From contig WPIO01000037.1 of the NCBI GenBank assembly GCA_009760855.2, positions 3,670,001 to 3,732,500 on the forward strand: DNA of 62,500 bases. The letters are read 5' to 3'. Every line of letters begins with the position of its first letter. The first letter of the stretch is position 1. The position numbers and the translations under genes were made by a program. This stretch comes from Cristatella mucedo (taxonomy: Eukaryota; Bryozoa; Phylactolaemata; Cristatellidae). Shown one piece after another: positions 10,703 through 23,405 of the stretch. The notes beneath the pieces are model-generated. The model ran no database searches and was not told the origin of the DNA. It was given only the letters and a program-made list of their open reading frames with translations.

Positions 10703-12947
10703 GCATGCCGCGACGTCGCAGCCAGCGCTCAGACGGACCTGCGATAGTGGGACGGACGCTAGTGCAGCGCCGGCAGCGGCGACACCGAAGCCGGCTCGAG
10801 CGCACGACGCGCTCTCCGACGCCGACCGTCTGCTTCTCGTGCTACGGTCTGCGTCTTCCGGCCATTACGTCCGTAGAATGCGTCGCGTCGAATCGGAGAC
10901 GCTCAAACTTCGCTCGAATCGTTGGCGCTCGCTGGACTCGGCCCTCGAGCCTGCCAGCGACGAGCGCTTCGCGTTTGCTTCGCTGCTCGATGAGTCCATG
11001 CATCTCGGCCGCCGACGCCGCCGCCGCCCCGCCCCCCTCCGCTTCGGCTTATATGAGAGAGGAGAGGCGGTTTAGCGAGGCGGCGGAGCGCTGATACTTT
11101 CAATGGCTCGCTTCGGTAGTGGGAAAATGCGGCTGCTCGCGCCTCGCACGCGAGCAGCCCGTCGAGACAAGCAGCGAGAGCCCGCGGGATCGCAGGCAGG
11201 CAGCTGCTGGAGGCGTCACTCTCAGGCGTCACTCGGGCGCCTTTTCAGCGCGTGCGGCGAGCGAAGCGAACTGGGCGCGCGACAGATCGCCGTGAGAGAT
11301 CTCAGCGAGGAGTCGCCCAAATGTTTCGCCGAAAAAGCGTCCGTGAAGCAGATCTATTGAAAGCGCACATGAGAAGCCAGACGAGAATCTTTCCGGGTGC
11401 CAGAGCTTGGCTCGCTATTCGCTTGGCTCTCGGCGCCAATAGAGTAAACTGTCAAGGCATATTAACTCCACCCGCATCGCAGCTCCGCAGTGCCGGCAAC
11501 GACGGACGCATTTGATTGGCATTCTGTTGAGAATAAGATTTAATCGACCGTCGCCTCATCTTCGTCGTCGAGGCCTTCTTCGACACCTCCCCCTCCCAGC
11601 TCATCATCTTAGCAGCCCAAGCCTACCGACACGACCCCGCTAGCCGGCTTTTGCAAGGCTGGGCGATCGCCGCTAGGTGGCGCTGGCGGGTCTTTTCGCT
11701 TGCTCGGCGCCACGAGCGCTCTCCTCTACGGACAGCAGCGTTAGCGCCGCAGCGGCTGCCGCCGCCCGTCCAGCATCCCATTAGCGCCAGCGCTCTCGCA
11801 GCTGTCAATTAGTCCAGAGCTGCCGCGGCGGCGAGCGGCCTCGCCGCCGCGGCCACATCTATCGCCAGTAGTGGAATCGGCGCGCAGCGGAGCTCGGGAG
11901 CGGGAGCGAATGCATCGAAGGGTCGCGGCCCGACCGTAAGCTCGACTCGCGTGGCCTGGGACGCGGCGGCGAACTCCGCAGCTTCGCCGACGCTTCGCCG
12001 ACGCCGCGAGCATTCGGCGGATTCTGCTCTTCGGAGCGGCGCTTTAACGCAACACTAGCTGAATAAAAGAAAAAAAAAGCGCGGCGCTTGCTGTTTTTGT
12101 TACCGTCATTAGTCGCCTCAGCCGCTACTGAGCCTTAGGCGGACAAAGAAGACAGACAGCTGTGCAGCGCGGCCATTTGCGGCGGGGGAATCGGACGCTC
12201 GACGGCGCGTGGAAACTCGAGCCAGAATGCGCCACCCAACTGCAGAGACTGCGAAGCCGGTCGACGTTGTATCGACTCCCTTTGACGTAAGGTACCATCC
12301 GAGCTCAACAAGCACTCGGCCGCCTGCGACCGCCCAGACGATTGTCGGCTAAGCTAGACACCCTCGCGAGCGTCTGGCGGGCGAGCGACGTCTGGCTCGT
12401 TCGCGCGCGACGAGCTCTGTCGGCGGCGACGAATATTCGACCAAATCGCGAGCTTCCATCGCAGCCCCTTGTCGGCTTCATTTCACACGGCTGAAGACTG
12501 ACGATTCGCTTTTTAGCTGTAGCCCTATCCATGAAATGATCTAAAAACAACTAGACAATGATTATTGCACGTAGCACGCATAACACACGAAAGGGCAAAC
12601 CTCCTTCGCAAGCACCTTTGCATAAGAAATTCCGACAGTAACTGTTCCTGTGAATCCTAGGCATCGCCTCAGCAATCCAGTCTCGTTGACCTTAAATTCA
12701 GCGGGAGAGTCTCAACGCTATGCTGGACAATGCACAGCAGACATCATAGCAGAATATGCGCCCGCCTGCATACTTTCGAAACTCATTTAGCCATTGTTTT
12801 ACTGAAAATCCGAATAGAAAGTTCGATCCGTTTGCGTTTACGACGAGCTGATTCAGCAATCGCAGCATTGTTGTAACCGTAAATGCATGTGCAATAATAA
12901 CCCGGCATTGCAGTCACCAAATGAAATCTCAACGATACACAGCCGGT

Positions 12948-13135
12948 GAAGACACCGCCGATCGATCGCGATCACACTACCGATCGATCGCGAAGAGATC
13001 GATGGGTGGTGTGATCGCGATCGATCGGTGGTGTGATCGATCGCGACAGATCGATCTCGACGAGAAGACACCGACAAGATCGACATCGACAAGATCGATC
13101 GCGACGAGAAGACACCGCCAATCGATCGTGACACT
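12948..13135. repeat. GATC-dense palindromic cluster
   Basis: GATCGATC and GATCGCGATC motifs recur on both sides of inverted and direct copies. GAAGACACCG occurs three times as a direct repeat. Confidence 0.82.
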
Positions 13136-13864
13136 AAAAACGTATGCAATGCTTCCCCGAGTCGGAAAAACGCAAAGGCAAGACAGCGAGGCAGTGAAAC
13201 GCAGAAAGCATGAAGCCTGCAAGCTCACTCGGTCGCAACACAAAATCGGCGAATGGTATTTGCACTGTCGCCGCGCTGAACGCTGCTAAAACGTGGCTAC
13301 TCATCGACCAGGCAACGTGGGCTGTCAACTGCACTACGACTCGCAGTGCGAACGCCATGTCAGCAGTAGCGTAGCACAGCAGTAGCAAACCAGATTGAGG
13401 ATCGCGTGAGCGAAGCAGTTCATCTCTCGTCTGCGCGCAGTGTGTTCGCGTGCGCAGTGGCGCACGGTCTCGAGCCACTTGAGTCTCAGGCTCCACAGCG
13501 GTAACAAGTGGCGCCGGAAGCACAATCACACCTTTCATTGTCTCTTCAGCTTGGCCTCGCCGAATAGCCGACTGGCCATGGTTCGGCCGAATATGAAGAA
13601 TCGACGACTATTCGCCCGAATGCCGAAAGCGTACAGAATGGGTCTACCGACTGACGACATTCAAAATTTAAAAAAAAGAGCGTAAGCGAACGTTGCATTT
13701 CAGTGCATTTTATCTAAATGCAGTCAAAAAGTAAGTCGCATGTAATTTTTGCATTAATCGTCATGCTATGTAAACTGGGAATGAAACTAATTTAATATAA
13801 CTTATAAATTGTAGTCTGCAAAGCATTCACCACGTGACTACGGATCGTATTCCGTATATCGTAT

Positions 13865-14050
13865 TTGGTGAGCCGTGATGGCACACTAGGTAAGGCGGCT
13901 GCTTTTCACGACCTCGGTCCCGAGGTCGTGTGTTCATGGGTTTGAATCCTGCGGTGAGTGATTCTATATCGTCGCTGAAAGCAGTGGTGATAGCCACAAG
14001 GGCTCTTCTGTCGCTATGCAAAAAAGGCTGTTAAATCAGCTAGTATTTAT
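13865..14050 (+). mobile_element. SINE family A (tRNA-related)
   Basis: Head GCCGTGATGGCACACTAGG, then GACCTCGGTCCCGAGGTCGT and a B-box-like GGGTTTGAATCC. The body is GTGGTGATAGCCACAAGGGC, the end AGGCTGTTAAATCAGCTAG. The tail is unrelated to LINE A. Confidence 0.72.
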
Positions 14051-14489
14051 TCGGTCCGACCGCTACTATTTGGCCGAATAACTATTCGGCCCCACTATTC
14101 GGCATCGAAGCGAATGCAAAGTGAATGTTAGTTATAGTCCTAATATTTAGTCAGGGCTAAGATAGCAGGCACCTTAAAATCACTCGCTGTCTGCGCCACG
14201 CACTCCTGTGAATTAATGAACTCTAGCTTCTTAAGCCATATATACATCGGGTCTCCTAATTTCAGCACTCAAAGCTTCGACCTTGGCGTGCTTCTGTGCC
14301 AAATGGGTCGCCTTATCATGCTTAAAATCTTCTAGATAAACCGAAGTAGGGCCCATTCCTGGCGCCATATTTGGCGAACTTAATTTTTTCGGCGTCTTAT
14401 TAATTTCAGTACTACTCTTTCCAGACTCTGCTGTCAATAGACTGTGTTCCAAAATCGCTGCAGCCAACCGTTGCTTCAAATATGCGCAT

Positions 14490-14805
14490 CCGTAGGCAGA
14501 GAAATGACGCTGTCAATAGATTTCTTACGCAACGACAACTACTTCCCTACTGCCGACTATGGTACATCCTTTTCAGCGGTCCTGAGCTGCTACTTTCATG
14601 CTACTCACTACCTCAACTGCTCTCCTGACTCTGCTATGCTTCCCACTTTCTCTTTGTTGCGTGAGACGAAGTCTGTTGGCTACCGAATGCATACCGAAAG
14701 CCGCTTAGGCTGTGAGTGCCCTATACAAAACTCTCCTGCCTAACACCCACGCGGTCTTTATGACTTTGTGAAGTTACAGACGCGATACATTACATTACAT
14801 TACAT
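14490..14805 (+). mobile_element. LINE family B 3' end
   Basis: Starts at the codons for FLRNDNY and matches 19495-19790 closely, through GAAGTCTGTTGGCTACCGAA to GTTACAGACG. It ends in an ACATT repeat (14785-14803), the likely family tail. Confidence 0.78.
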
Positions 14806-15591
14806 GTACTACGCCAGCTCGTCCACTTGCGACAGAGTCAGAAGCTTCGAGTACGACCAGTGCAGCCACTCGGGCCGAGCACTTCCTTCCGAACACATTT
14901 GCTCAGCGTTCAGCTCAGCATTCTCATATGCAAATTTAAGTAAGTTTTCTTCAGTAGTGCTCCTTAATTTGCCGAACTTAAGCCGGATTTTCTTGACCTT
15001 GACCTTTGTAGAGCAAGCCATGCATTTTCCGCTCTGGGGCAATCAACTCCTCGAATAGTGCACGCTCGATTACAGGCCAGATCGAAAGCTAGTGTCAAAT
15101 GCTGTAACTAGTGTCCAATGCTGTAACCAATGCTTACCACTACAGTCGTGAGCGAATAGCTACTAGCGCAGGGTGACTGCTAAGCGTCCTCGGCGACTAT
15201 GCAGAAACTTCCGACATCAAATGTTACCATCACGCTTTACCGGTTCTTGAATTCAAGTCCTCTGACGCTAGGACAGTGCACGCAGTTGCTGGTTGCTAGT
15301 CCTTACAGACGCGTCACGAAAGCCGATCGAGTTGTCGCCTCGCAGAGCGCGGCGGCTCCACCGATGTCAATGCCGCTGGTGAGCAGCGCCCGCCGGTAGC
15401 AATTCGTAGTGCCCGTACGCAAATATCGCGTCGCCTCTAACGAAGGACAGCACACCGCTTGGCCAGGGTGTGGCGCGCATTTACAGAGCCAGCCGCAGCG
15501 GCACGCAACTTGCCAGCTCGATGCTCGCAGTAGTACAGCTGACAAGCTAGTAATTCAGATGTCGAGCCGTACTTTTCCTACTTTTCCTTTA

Positions 15592-15695
15592 ACTAGCGGC
15601 TCCTGAATAATAGCCGATTGGAAACGGACGAATCGTCGTATATTGATACGACGATACATCCGATTCCAATCGGCTATTATTCATGAACCGCTAGT
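15592..15695. repeat. 104 bp palindrome, MITE-like
   Basis: Two 50 bp arms (15592-15641, 15646-15695) match with about five mismatches around a 4-base loop. Ends ACTAGCGG/CCGCTAGT. Confidence 0.85.
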
Positions 15696-17421
15696 AATCT
15701 CTAAGGCTGTCCTATAATCTGGCTGATTTAGTTTGCATGCCAACGACCTGCCCAAAGCAAAAACGCTCGAGTAGCAAAGTGCACTCGAGCGTCAAGCAGC
15801 GGAGAGCGGGGCACAATATGGCCGTCCATCAAAGGGTAGCAGACGACGGACCCTAGACGATGGGAAGATGGCGTTTGCACAGCGAATACCGTCGGCGCTG
15901 CACTGCTGAGGTGGCAGCTGGCGATAGCGCGCTCGATGAGCACACGCCTGAGCACGCTGCACCGTGTGCGAGAATCTGCACGCGACAATCCCTCCAAGTT
16001 CTAAGCCTCTAAGGGATCCGTTAGATCGCGGTCGTGCGCAATAAGCCGCGCATGCGCGGTCCTAGCGCGTACACTCTTCTCCCTGCATATCTCCTTTCCT
16101 TTTTTGGGGGACCGTGTAACTACAATGTGGCGCATTCCTTGCGAGGGCGGCAACTACTGACCTTACCAGCCTGGAAGGCTGTAGGATGACGCAAGGTGAA
16201 GTAGAGTTCATTTAGATTGCGTCGCCGCTATAGGCGAAAGCATTTGCAGGGGAGACGACGAATGCGACCAGTCGAAAGAGCCCGCGCCGGAGGTCCCTTA
16301 CTTCTAACAAACTGGCTCGGTGCAATGGCTTTCGGCCGCGTGCAACGAATGGTGGCAACCATTGCTGGCTCACGTCGTCTAATTTTTTGCCGCTTTGTTT
16401 TCTCAGTTTGACCGTCTAACGCAGGTCGATTTGTCTGCAAACTCGATTGGTCGGGAGCTGCTGAGCGGCTGGGACAATGTAAATTGCCCGTAACCCCCCC
16501 CCCCCCCCAGGCACCCCACCACCAGGCACCCCACCACCCCGCATACAAAGCTCGGGTGAACGAGCAAACGCTCGCTCCCACAGCCGCCCAGCCGCCGCGG
16601 AGCGGGTGCGGCGGGGTGGAGCTTGCCTCGAATGCCAGAGCTCGGAATTCGTCCGTTAAAGTGCGTAAAAGCATCTGCTCTCAAGACTCTCTGCCGAAGC
16701 TAATGTCCTGCTCGAGGAGTGCTGCAGCAGAAGGGAACCCTTTATCGCTCACTGCAAGCAGAAGCGATAGGCTGCTGCTCTTCTGCCGCTATATATATGC
16801 AGAATCGGCTGAATCGGCCCCACCTTTTAAGACGCTCGAGCAGCGCGTAAGAGCTAATCGGCGGCGGCGGCGAGGCATCTCACGACTCGACCGGGCTCGC
16901 TGTGGCTCCGGTATGCGCACGTGACCGCAGCGGCGCTTCGAGTAGAGCAGCATTCGCGTCGGGCAATTGCTGGCTCGGACCTGCTGGCTCTTTGCCGCTG
17001 GTGGTTCATCCACTCAATGCAAAGCTCGCTGCGTCGCTGTCTCGCTCTATATGCACTGCTCGCGTAGACGTAGAAGCGCTATCGGGCTCGACGGTCGCTC
17101 CTCGCGCCCAACTCCGCCGCAGCCGCCGCCGTCTGCCGCGCCCGTCCGCCGATAGAGCCGCGCTGGCCGCGCGGCACAGGCGGCGCCGGCGGCAGGTCGC
17201 GAACCCGCCTCGCTTGCGTGCTACTTGTTCGCAGACCACCTCGGGGCGGCGGAAGGAATTCTTGATACTGATGGCGCTGTGAATCGTGGATGCTAGCGCT
17301 CGACTCGAGTCGGCCTCGAATTTGGCTCGCCTCGTTTCTCAACCGTCGCGACTTGAAATGCATTCATTGGCAGCAACGATGACGGGAACGTCACTGCCCT
17401 GCATCTACCTGCACTGCACTA
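15696..17421. other. CpG-rich stretch, no supported gene
   Basis: Contains a C run at 16493-16509 and a TATATATA at about 16791, without a supported transcript. Confidence 0.35.
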
Positions 17422-17435
17422 CCTCTCTCTCTCTC

Positions 17436-17509
<74 letters not shown>
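17422..17509 (+). repeat. CT microsatellite
   Basis: Almost pure CT over 88 bp. Confidence 0.95.
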
Positions 17510-17512
<3 letters not shown>

Positions 17513-18719
17513 GCATGCCCACGTTGTCGGCTGTCCCAGATCATGCTTCTACCTGCACTGTTCGGCAGGTTCCTTTGCTGCTTATGCACCAATGCCAAGG
17601 TGTCCAGCAGAGGTACTGTCTGCAGAGCGGTTGACGCGGCTCCCGCCCGAGGCCTTGACCGATGTTCGACGATGCAGCTGCACGCCCGGTAGCGTGCCAT
17701 GGAGCCAAGCGCTGCCAGCATGCTGCTTCACCTTCTAAGCCTTTGATGCCTTTGATTGCTCAGTGGCGGCGGCGGCTTAACGAGTGCACACAATCACAAT
17801 CGAGCCGCCAAGCTGCCCGGAGTGCATTTTCGGGAAGCACCAACAATTGGCTGCATTTGCCCAGGTAGCAGCCTGGTGAGGTGTTCTGACAGTAACCTGC
17901 TCGCGCCCGTAGGCGTAGACCCGAGTGTCGGCAGAGGAGCCATCTCGTGCTACTGATGGTGGCGATGTCTACTGTAATGGTGCCTTCGAATTGCCTTTTA
18001 ATCCGTTCATTCCATGGAAACGAGCATCGTCGAGTGCCCGGTGGCTGGGTGAGCCGCTTGCACGTAGCTCGCGTCTCATTGCCACTTGAATCGAGCAGCG
18101 CCAATGTCGCGCGGAGCTCCCTAATAGTGTTGAGTGCTGAGAGCTAGACAAAATGGTGGATGCGGCCATGTTGGGAATTTTTTTAGAAATAAAAGTATAG
18201 CAGATTTGGTATTGCCTCGCACTATTGAACTGTACAGCTTTGTTGTCAACGACATCACAGCGATGTATACAGTTTGCTGTCGCATTGCGCAGCATTGAGG
18301 CTTCATCGAATGTGCTGCATTGATCCCCCTTCAAGTGGGCTAACTGTGCAGGGGATAAGACACGGTACAATCACCTGTCGGTTAAGGTTGTGCTGAACTC
18401 TAACTTGCCCAAAGATATTTTTTTAATCAATAAACTTACTATAAAGACTTGATCGCCCCAACGGTGGAAAGTATCCTAGATTCGGATCTAATTCCTTTAT
18501 TCCCTCCTATGAGTGATTTTAACTTTCATATCGATGACCCAACCGACCCCTTGCGTGCCAAAGTTTGCCCATTTGCTGGCTAGTTCTCACGTGTGCATGG
18601 CCTCACTCACAGCGAAGAAAGTCATAACCTGGATCAAGTATTCTCCTGCGGTTTTTATGCTGTTTGCTCCTATTATTAAAAACCTCTGCACATTAGGCCA
18701 TATGCAGATCTAAGCGTGT
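17510..18719. other. no recognised feature
   Basis: Nothing seen beyond short unsupported ORFs. Confidence 0.35.
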
Positions 18720-19790
18720 GGCTGGACTAGAAGGCTTTGCTCTTCTAATTGGCGGTGCTGTTGTGCGACCATCACCATCTGCTCGGAATTTAGGTGTCGT
18801 CATCGACAACTGTGTGCCTTTTAAAAGCCCCGTTCAGAAGACTGCTTCTACAGCTAGTCATCACGTCCGATCGCTATCTAAGATAGGATTATTGTCTTCC
18901 ACGGTGGCTTGCAAAAATGTAACTCGCTCTGTAGCTCTTTTTCGGCTTTACTTTACTTTTACTTTTACTTTACTTTACTTTTACTTTTACTTTACTTTAC
19001 TTTTACTTTTACTTTACTTTACTTTTACTTTACTTTACGTTTACTTTTACTTTACTTTACTTTTACTTTACTTTACTTTACTTTACTTTACTTTACTTTT
19101 ACTTTACTTTACTTTACTTTACTTTACTTTACTTTTTCGGATTACTTTAATTTCATTTTTGCTGGGCTGCCAAAAAAGCCACTAGGCCACTGCAGCTGAC
19201 TATGAACATAGCTGCAAAGCTAGTTTGCGAATCCCAGAGGTTCGACCGAGTGTCTCCTCTGCTAAAAGAGCTTGGATGGCTGCCGGTTATCTACGGATAC
19301 GAAGTAAAGTTCTTACGCTGACCCACAAGGCCCGCAACGGCTTGGCTCATCCATACCTAGCTGAACTGCTGCACCAGTTTCAGCCTCCTCGTGCCCTCAG
19401 GTCATGTATGGACCATAAATCAGCTGTTCCATTCCTCCGCTTAAAGACCGTTGGCAACAGAAGCTTTTGCTATGCAGGTCCTAGACTGTGGAAATCACTT
19501 CCACGATTCTTACGCAACGACAACTACTCCCATGCTGCCGACTATGGCTCATTCTTTCCAGTGGTCCAGAGTTACTACTTCTCGTTACTCACCACTTCAA
19601 CTGCTCTTCTGACTCGGCTATGCTTCCCACTTTCTCTTTGTTGCGTGAGATGAAGTCTGTTGGCTACCGAATTCGCTAACGAAAGCCGATTAGGCTGTGA
19701 GTGCGCTACACAAAACTCTCCTGCGTAACACCCGCGCCATGTCTTTGTGGCATTGCGGAGTTACAGACGGCGATGACGTAGATACAAATG
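18720..19790 (+). mobile_element. LINE family B, RT C-terminus, interrupted by a TTTAC repeat
   Basis: 18750-18910 reads PSPSARNLGVVID then ASTASHHVRSLSKI. A TTTAC/TTTTAC repeat fills 18947-19136. 19240-19650 reads RVSPLLKELGWLPV, HPYLAELLHQFQPPRALRS, NRSFCYAGPRLWKSLP with frame changes. The order matches a CR1/L2-type RT C-terminus, but the sequence is clearly distinct from LINE A. It is degenerate and inactive. Confidence 0.8.
18947..19136 (+). repeat. TTTAC/TTTTAC pentamer-hexamer repeat
   Basis: About 190 bp inside the LINE-B RT region. Confidence 0.92.
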
Positions 19791-20754
19791 GGTTACGAAC
19801 GCCCCCTAGCCTTTCGTCTTTCGTGGAAATTCGGCGAAATGAGAAAGACAGGAAAAGGCTCGACGAGGCGTGACGCACGTGACCGGAGCACGCGCAGTCA
19901 TTCGTTGAGGCGGAGGCACAGCATGAACCCAAGCGGTGAACCGCCGCGAACCTCAGTTCAGCGATCTCCGCATTCACAGAATTTTTGCCGCATTTCGCGA
20001 AATGTTGCCGCTGCCCCAGGTCGTAGGTCGCGGCCGCGGGAACGCGAAGCGGACAACCGAGCGCTCGCTCTCGCCCGCTCGCGCACGCGGCGGCTCGCGC
20101 GCGAAATTGAACGGGCGAGAGACTTGGTGACTCGGCGAGCGAGCGAGAGCCAAACTGAGAGCGAAGACTACGATTTCCTCGTCGCGGGCCACACTGGGCC
20201 GCCACCTTTGGCTCTACGGGCCTTCCTTCCGCATTCGTGTCCTTCCTCCGTGAATACAATAGTTTCTGAGGATACATGTAGCAGTCACGCTGTGCTGCTG
20301 ATCTCATTGCTTGTGACCGTTTGGCGTAAAAAGCCCGCCGGAACAGCACCAGCAAAATTGGCGCACGTCCACGAAGGCTAATTTCCTGCGTCGCCGTACG
20401 ATCGCGTGCAAGGTCCGGCAGCGCCAGTGGCCAGCATAGACAGAGAGCCGCACTCCGTGAGGCGGTTTGTCACTCTCTATCTCAGCCCTGCTACCGTGAC
20501 CATCCGATACTTTCTATACTTTCTAGCCTTCACCTTCACACCTGAGCGAAGGGCCAGGCCCCGAGTCGACATCAAACGGAGTCGCCCCAAATCAAAGCGC
20601 CTTAAACAGCGGCCGAGCGGCTGAGAGACGGCTGCTGCTGCGGTGGAGCGTTTCGCGCGCGAAACGTGACTTTCGACATTCGATCGATTCGAGCGTGTAC
20701 CGATTGATTACTTTTAGCGTCTGAACGCCGAAGTAAAAAAAACACTAGCCGATT
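19791..20754. other. no recognised feature
   Basis: GC-rich in the first half. The 221-residue minus-strand ORF is compositional. Confidence 0.35.
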
Positions 20755-20915
20755 TAACAGCCTCCTTTTGTATAGCGACAGAAGAGCCTTTAAGGCTATC
20801 ACCGCCGCTTGCAGTGGCGATAAAGGATCGCCCACCGCAGGATTCGAACCCACGACCTCGGGGCCGAGTTCGTTAAAAGCAACCGCCTTACCTAGTGAGC
20901 CTACCCACTTGCTTA
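20755..20915 (-). mobile_element. SINE family A
   Basis: Minus-strand copy. GATTCGAACCCACGACCTCG on the plus strand is the reversed B box; the plus-strand start TTTAACAGCCTCC is the reversed 3' end. Confidence 0.75.
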
Positions 20916-20996
20916 GCCACCGCTATTTGGGATTCGAACGAGGAGTCGCTGGCTCAAATTGTGAGCGAGCTTCGGTGCATTGCTTAGCATAAAGTT

Positions 20997-21303
20997 GATA
21001 ATAATAAGAAAAATACATTTTATACAGCACCCTCGGAGAATTTGGTCTCTTTCTATGCACTTTACATTTGCTTCTAAGGAAGCAGGATAGAATGGTTAGC
21101 GGCAGCATGCTCAACAACAGCATGAATAACATGGTATTGGGGTGACATGCACAGGATCAGCCTGCTATGACGGTTAGTGGTAGCATGCACAGTGTCAGCA
21201 CGCATAAGCGCATAAAGGACAAATCACATGGACCCACTAAATGCTGAGATAAATAAATGCTTTTTTTAGTTTCTTTTAAATTTGGTCAAGTCAGGAGATG
21301 TCG
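20997..21303 (-). mobile_element. LINE family A 3' UTR fragment
   Basis: Same order of blocks as 3761-4060: AAT repeat, stem-loop, AGCATGC-rich 3' UTR, then AAATGCTGAGATAAATAAATGC. No coding part remains. Confidence 0.75.
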
Positions 21304-22754
21304 TGACGCTGCGAATAGAATTGCGGAAGGAATCGTCGTGCCGATCTAATTGGAATTCAGAATCCTCGGCGCTCATATATAATAATCGGAGAAGCGGTAC
21401 TTGCAGTTTAGCAAAGCCTACCAGCATGTATACGTACTTTTTGGCGAGAGAGCGTAGCTACCCCCTGAAAGTAGAGGTCTCTCGGTGCACTACGGCAATA
21501 GCTAGTAATCTCTTAATTATTAGCAAAAAAAGCAGCGGTTAAACATCAGGGCGCCGAGCGTAATTGCGCGACTGCTACGAAACTAGAACTTAGGGGTGCT
21601 AATGACGGCAGCAGGGGGGAATGCAGCAAGATGTTAATGTTAATGCAAAAGATGTCTAGAGCCATTAGCTGACCCATTTAGCACGGGTGGAAGCCACTGT
21701 TGAACCTGCGTGCAATACAGATGTACGCCTCCTGACGCCAGTGTTTGGTATTTCATGCGAGGGCGGGAAACAAGGGGTTGTCATAATGCAAGCTTCTGGC
21801 GTCTTGACCCTGACTGCCCGAAGACGCGACGAACCAAGTCACCGAGCCTTCTTGTGCCGGATACCGACATTGTGTACTTCGCATAGCGTGTGTGCATGCG
21901 AACATTGTACTTCGTAGCCTGCGACTGTCGTCACTTCCGCTTCCCGTCTGCTAGTGTACCGTACTGACGGTGCTGTCTGCCACTCCGATGCTTCGACAAG
22001 CAGCTTTACTACTTTTCGATCGCGCCGAGGACGGTGGCTGTAATTAGAGTCACGTGATGGCTCGCTGCCCTCGTTGCTTGGACGGTGAGAATCCTCGCTT
22101 TAGGCAGTGTTCAGTGGGATGACAGTGCTGCCTACGCATACTGTATGCCTTACGCCTATGTGCCCGCCTGCATGCCTTACAATGGCAGGGAGGGCTGCTT
22201 GCCCCTCTCGCGATTTCTAAATTATTCTACTTCGCACTTTTTTCGACTACATGAGCGTGCTGTTTCTGATGCTTCCGATAGGTAGCTGACTATTTCCACG
22301 ATCGTTCCACTCAGAGTTTGGAGTCGGTAAATGCAATACCGCGATCGTCGCGCCCGTGCAAGTCAGCCAGCTTCCCCAGGGCTGCGGCCGCACTGCGGCT
22401 GCTGAATCGGTTGTTAAAAGTTGTTAAAGAGTGGTCAAAATAAATGGTCGGACTTCTCCATCTGATTTGCAATAGCTTAGTTTTTACCGAATTTAATCGT
22501 TCACTGCATTTCAAAAAATATGCCATGTAGTCTATGCTCTGCTAAGATCTGCCGAATGTTGCCTGTTCTATTCCCTAAACTGTTAAAATGAATGTAAGGC
22601 AGACAAGACAGAATTGGCATGACATAAACTCGAGGCGAAGGCGATCAATCGCAGCTACTATTGCTTGTGCAGCTGTGTATGGATCTTGTGCATGTGTGCA
22701 CGGAGGTTTGCTCCGTGCACCTTGCGCTTCATGCACTAATCATATTTGAATAAC
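21304..22754. other. no recognised feature except a 10 bp hairpin at 22696
   Basis: Hairpin arm GTGCACGGAG with loop GTTTG. No gene. Confidence 0.35.
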
Positions 22755-22930
22755 GGTGAGCCGTGATGGCACACTAGGTAAGGCGGTTGTTTTCACGACC
22801 TCGGTCCCGAGGTCGTGGGTTCGATTCCTGCCGGTGGGCGATCCTTTATCGCCACTGCAAGCGGTGGTGATAGCCGTAAAGGCTCTTCTGTCGCTATACA
22901 AGAGGAGGCTGTGTACGCAGCTAGCTAGGA
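22755..22930 (+). mobile_element. SINE family A
   Basis: Best-preserved copy: same head, B box GGGTTCGATTCC, body AAGCGGTGGTGATAGCCGTA and end. Confidence 0.75.
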
Positions 22931-23261
22931 TTTATTTATCTATAATGTAAAGATCATTTCAGAAATCGTATGAGATAGCGCTGAAGCTAAAGGCGTTTGC
23001 TTGTCTCCAGCTACGTGTGTGTCCAGCTACGTGTCTCCGAGTGCTCGTGACCCGTGACCTTTCCAGTCGGCCAAAATTGGCTCCGAAAATGCTTCATTTA
23101 AAGTCCTGCTGTGATACTGTGGCTGCAGTCGGCAATGAATGTGAGGATAAAGGAAGCTGCAGCAGCTTATAGGAAAAATGCATCAGAACATTAGTGGTAG
23201 AAATTTATTCTGTGGCCACTGCAGGCTTCGGGTATGCTATTAACTCTCTCCCCTTGGCTTT

Positions 23262-23405
23262 AAATATAAATACAATTCATTTGCATAGCGCTCCAAGAGA
23301 ACTTGGTCTCCATTCAGGTGCATCACACTTGCCGTGGGGCTCGAGATCAAGACCTCGGCCAGACCTTGGTCGGGGCGAGTACCTTGACCGCTGGGCCAAA
23401 CCAGC
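23262..23405 (-). mobile_element. SINE family B, near full length
   Basis: Minus strand has TTTGGCCCAGCGGTC and the block CCGACCAAGGTCTGGCCGAG, then the B-box region and tail. It matches 8098-8262 along its length. Confidence 0.78.

Larger units (their letters stand above)
9075..12945. other. mostly CpG-rich stretch with three hairpins, no supported gene
   Basis: 9.8-10.2, 10.6-11.3 and 11.6-12.0 kb are CpG-dense. GC-driven ORFs only. Confidence 0.35.

Noticed and set aside
13865-13960. A tRNA gene
   Set aside because: The B-box-containing sequence is the head of a repeated SINE, without a closed acceptor stem or clean cloverleaf.
16785-16830. TATATATA as a promoter
   Set aside because: No initiator at the right distance and no supported coding exon downstream.
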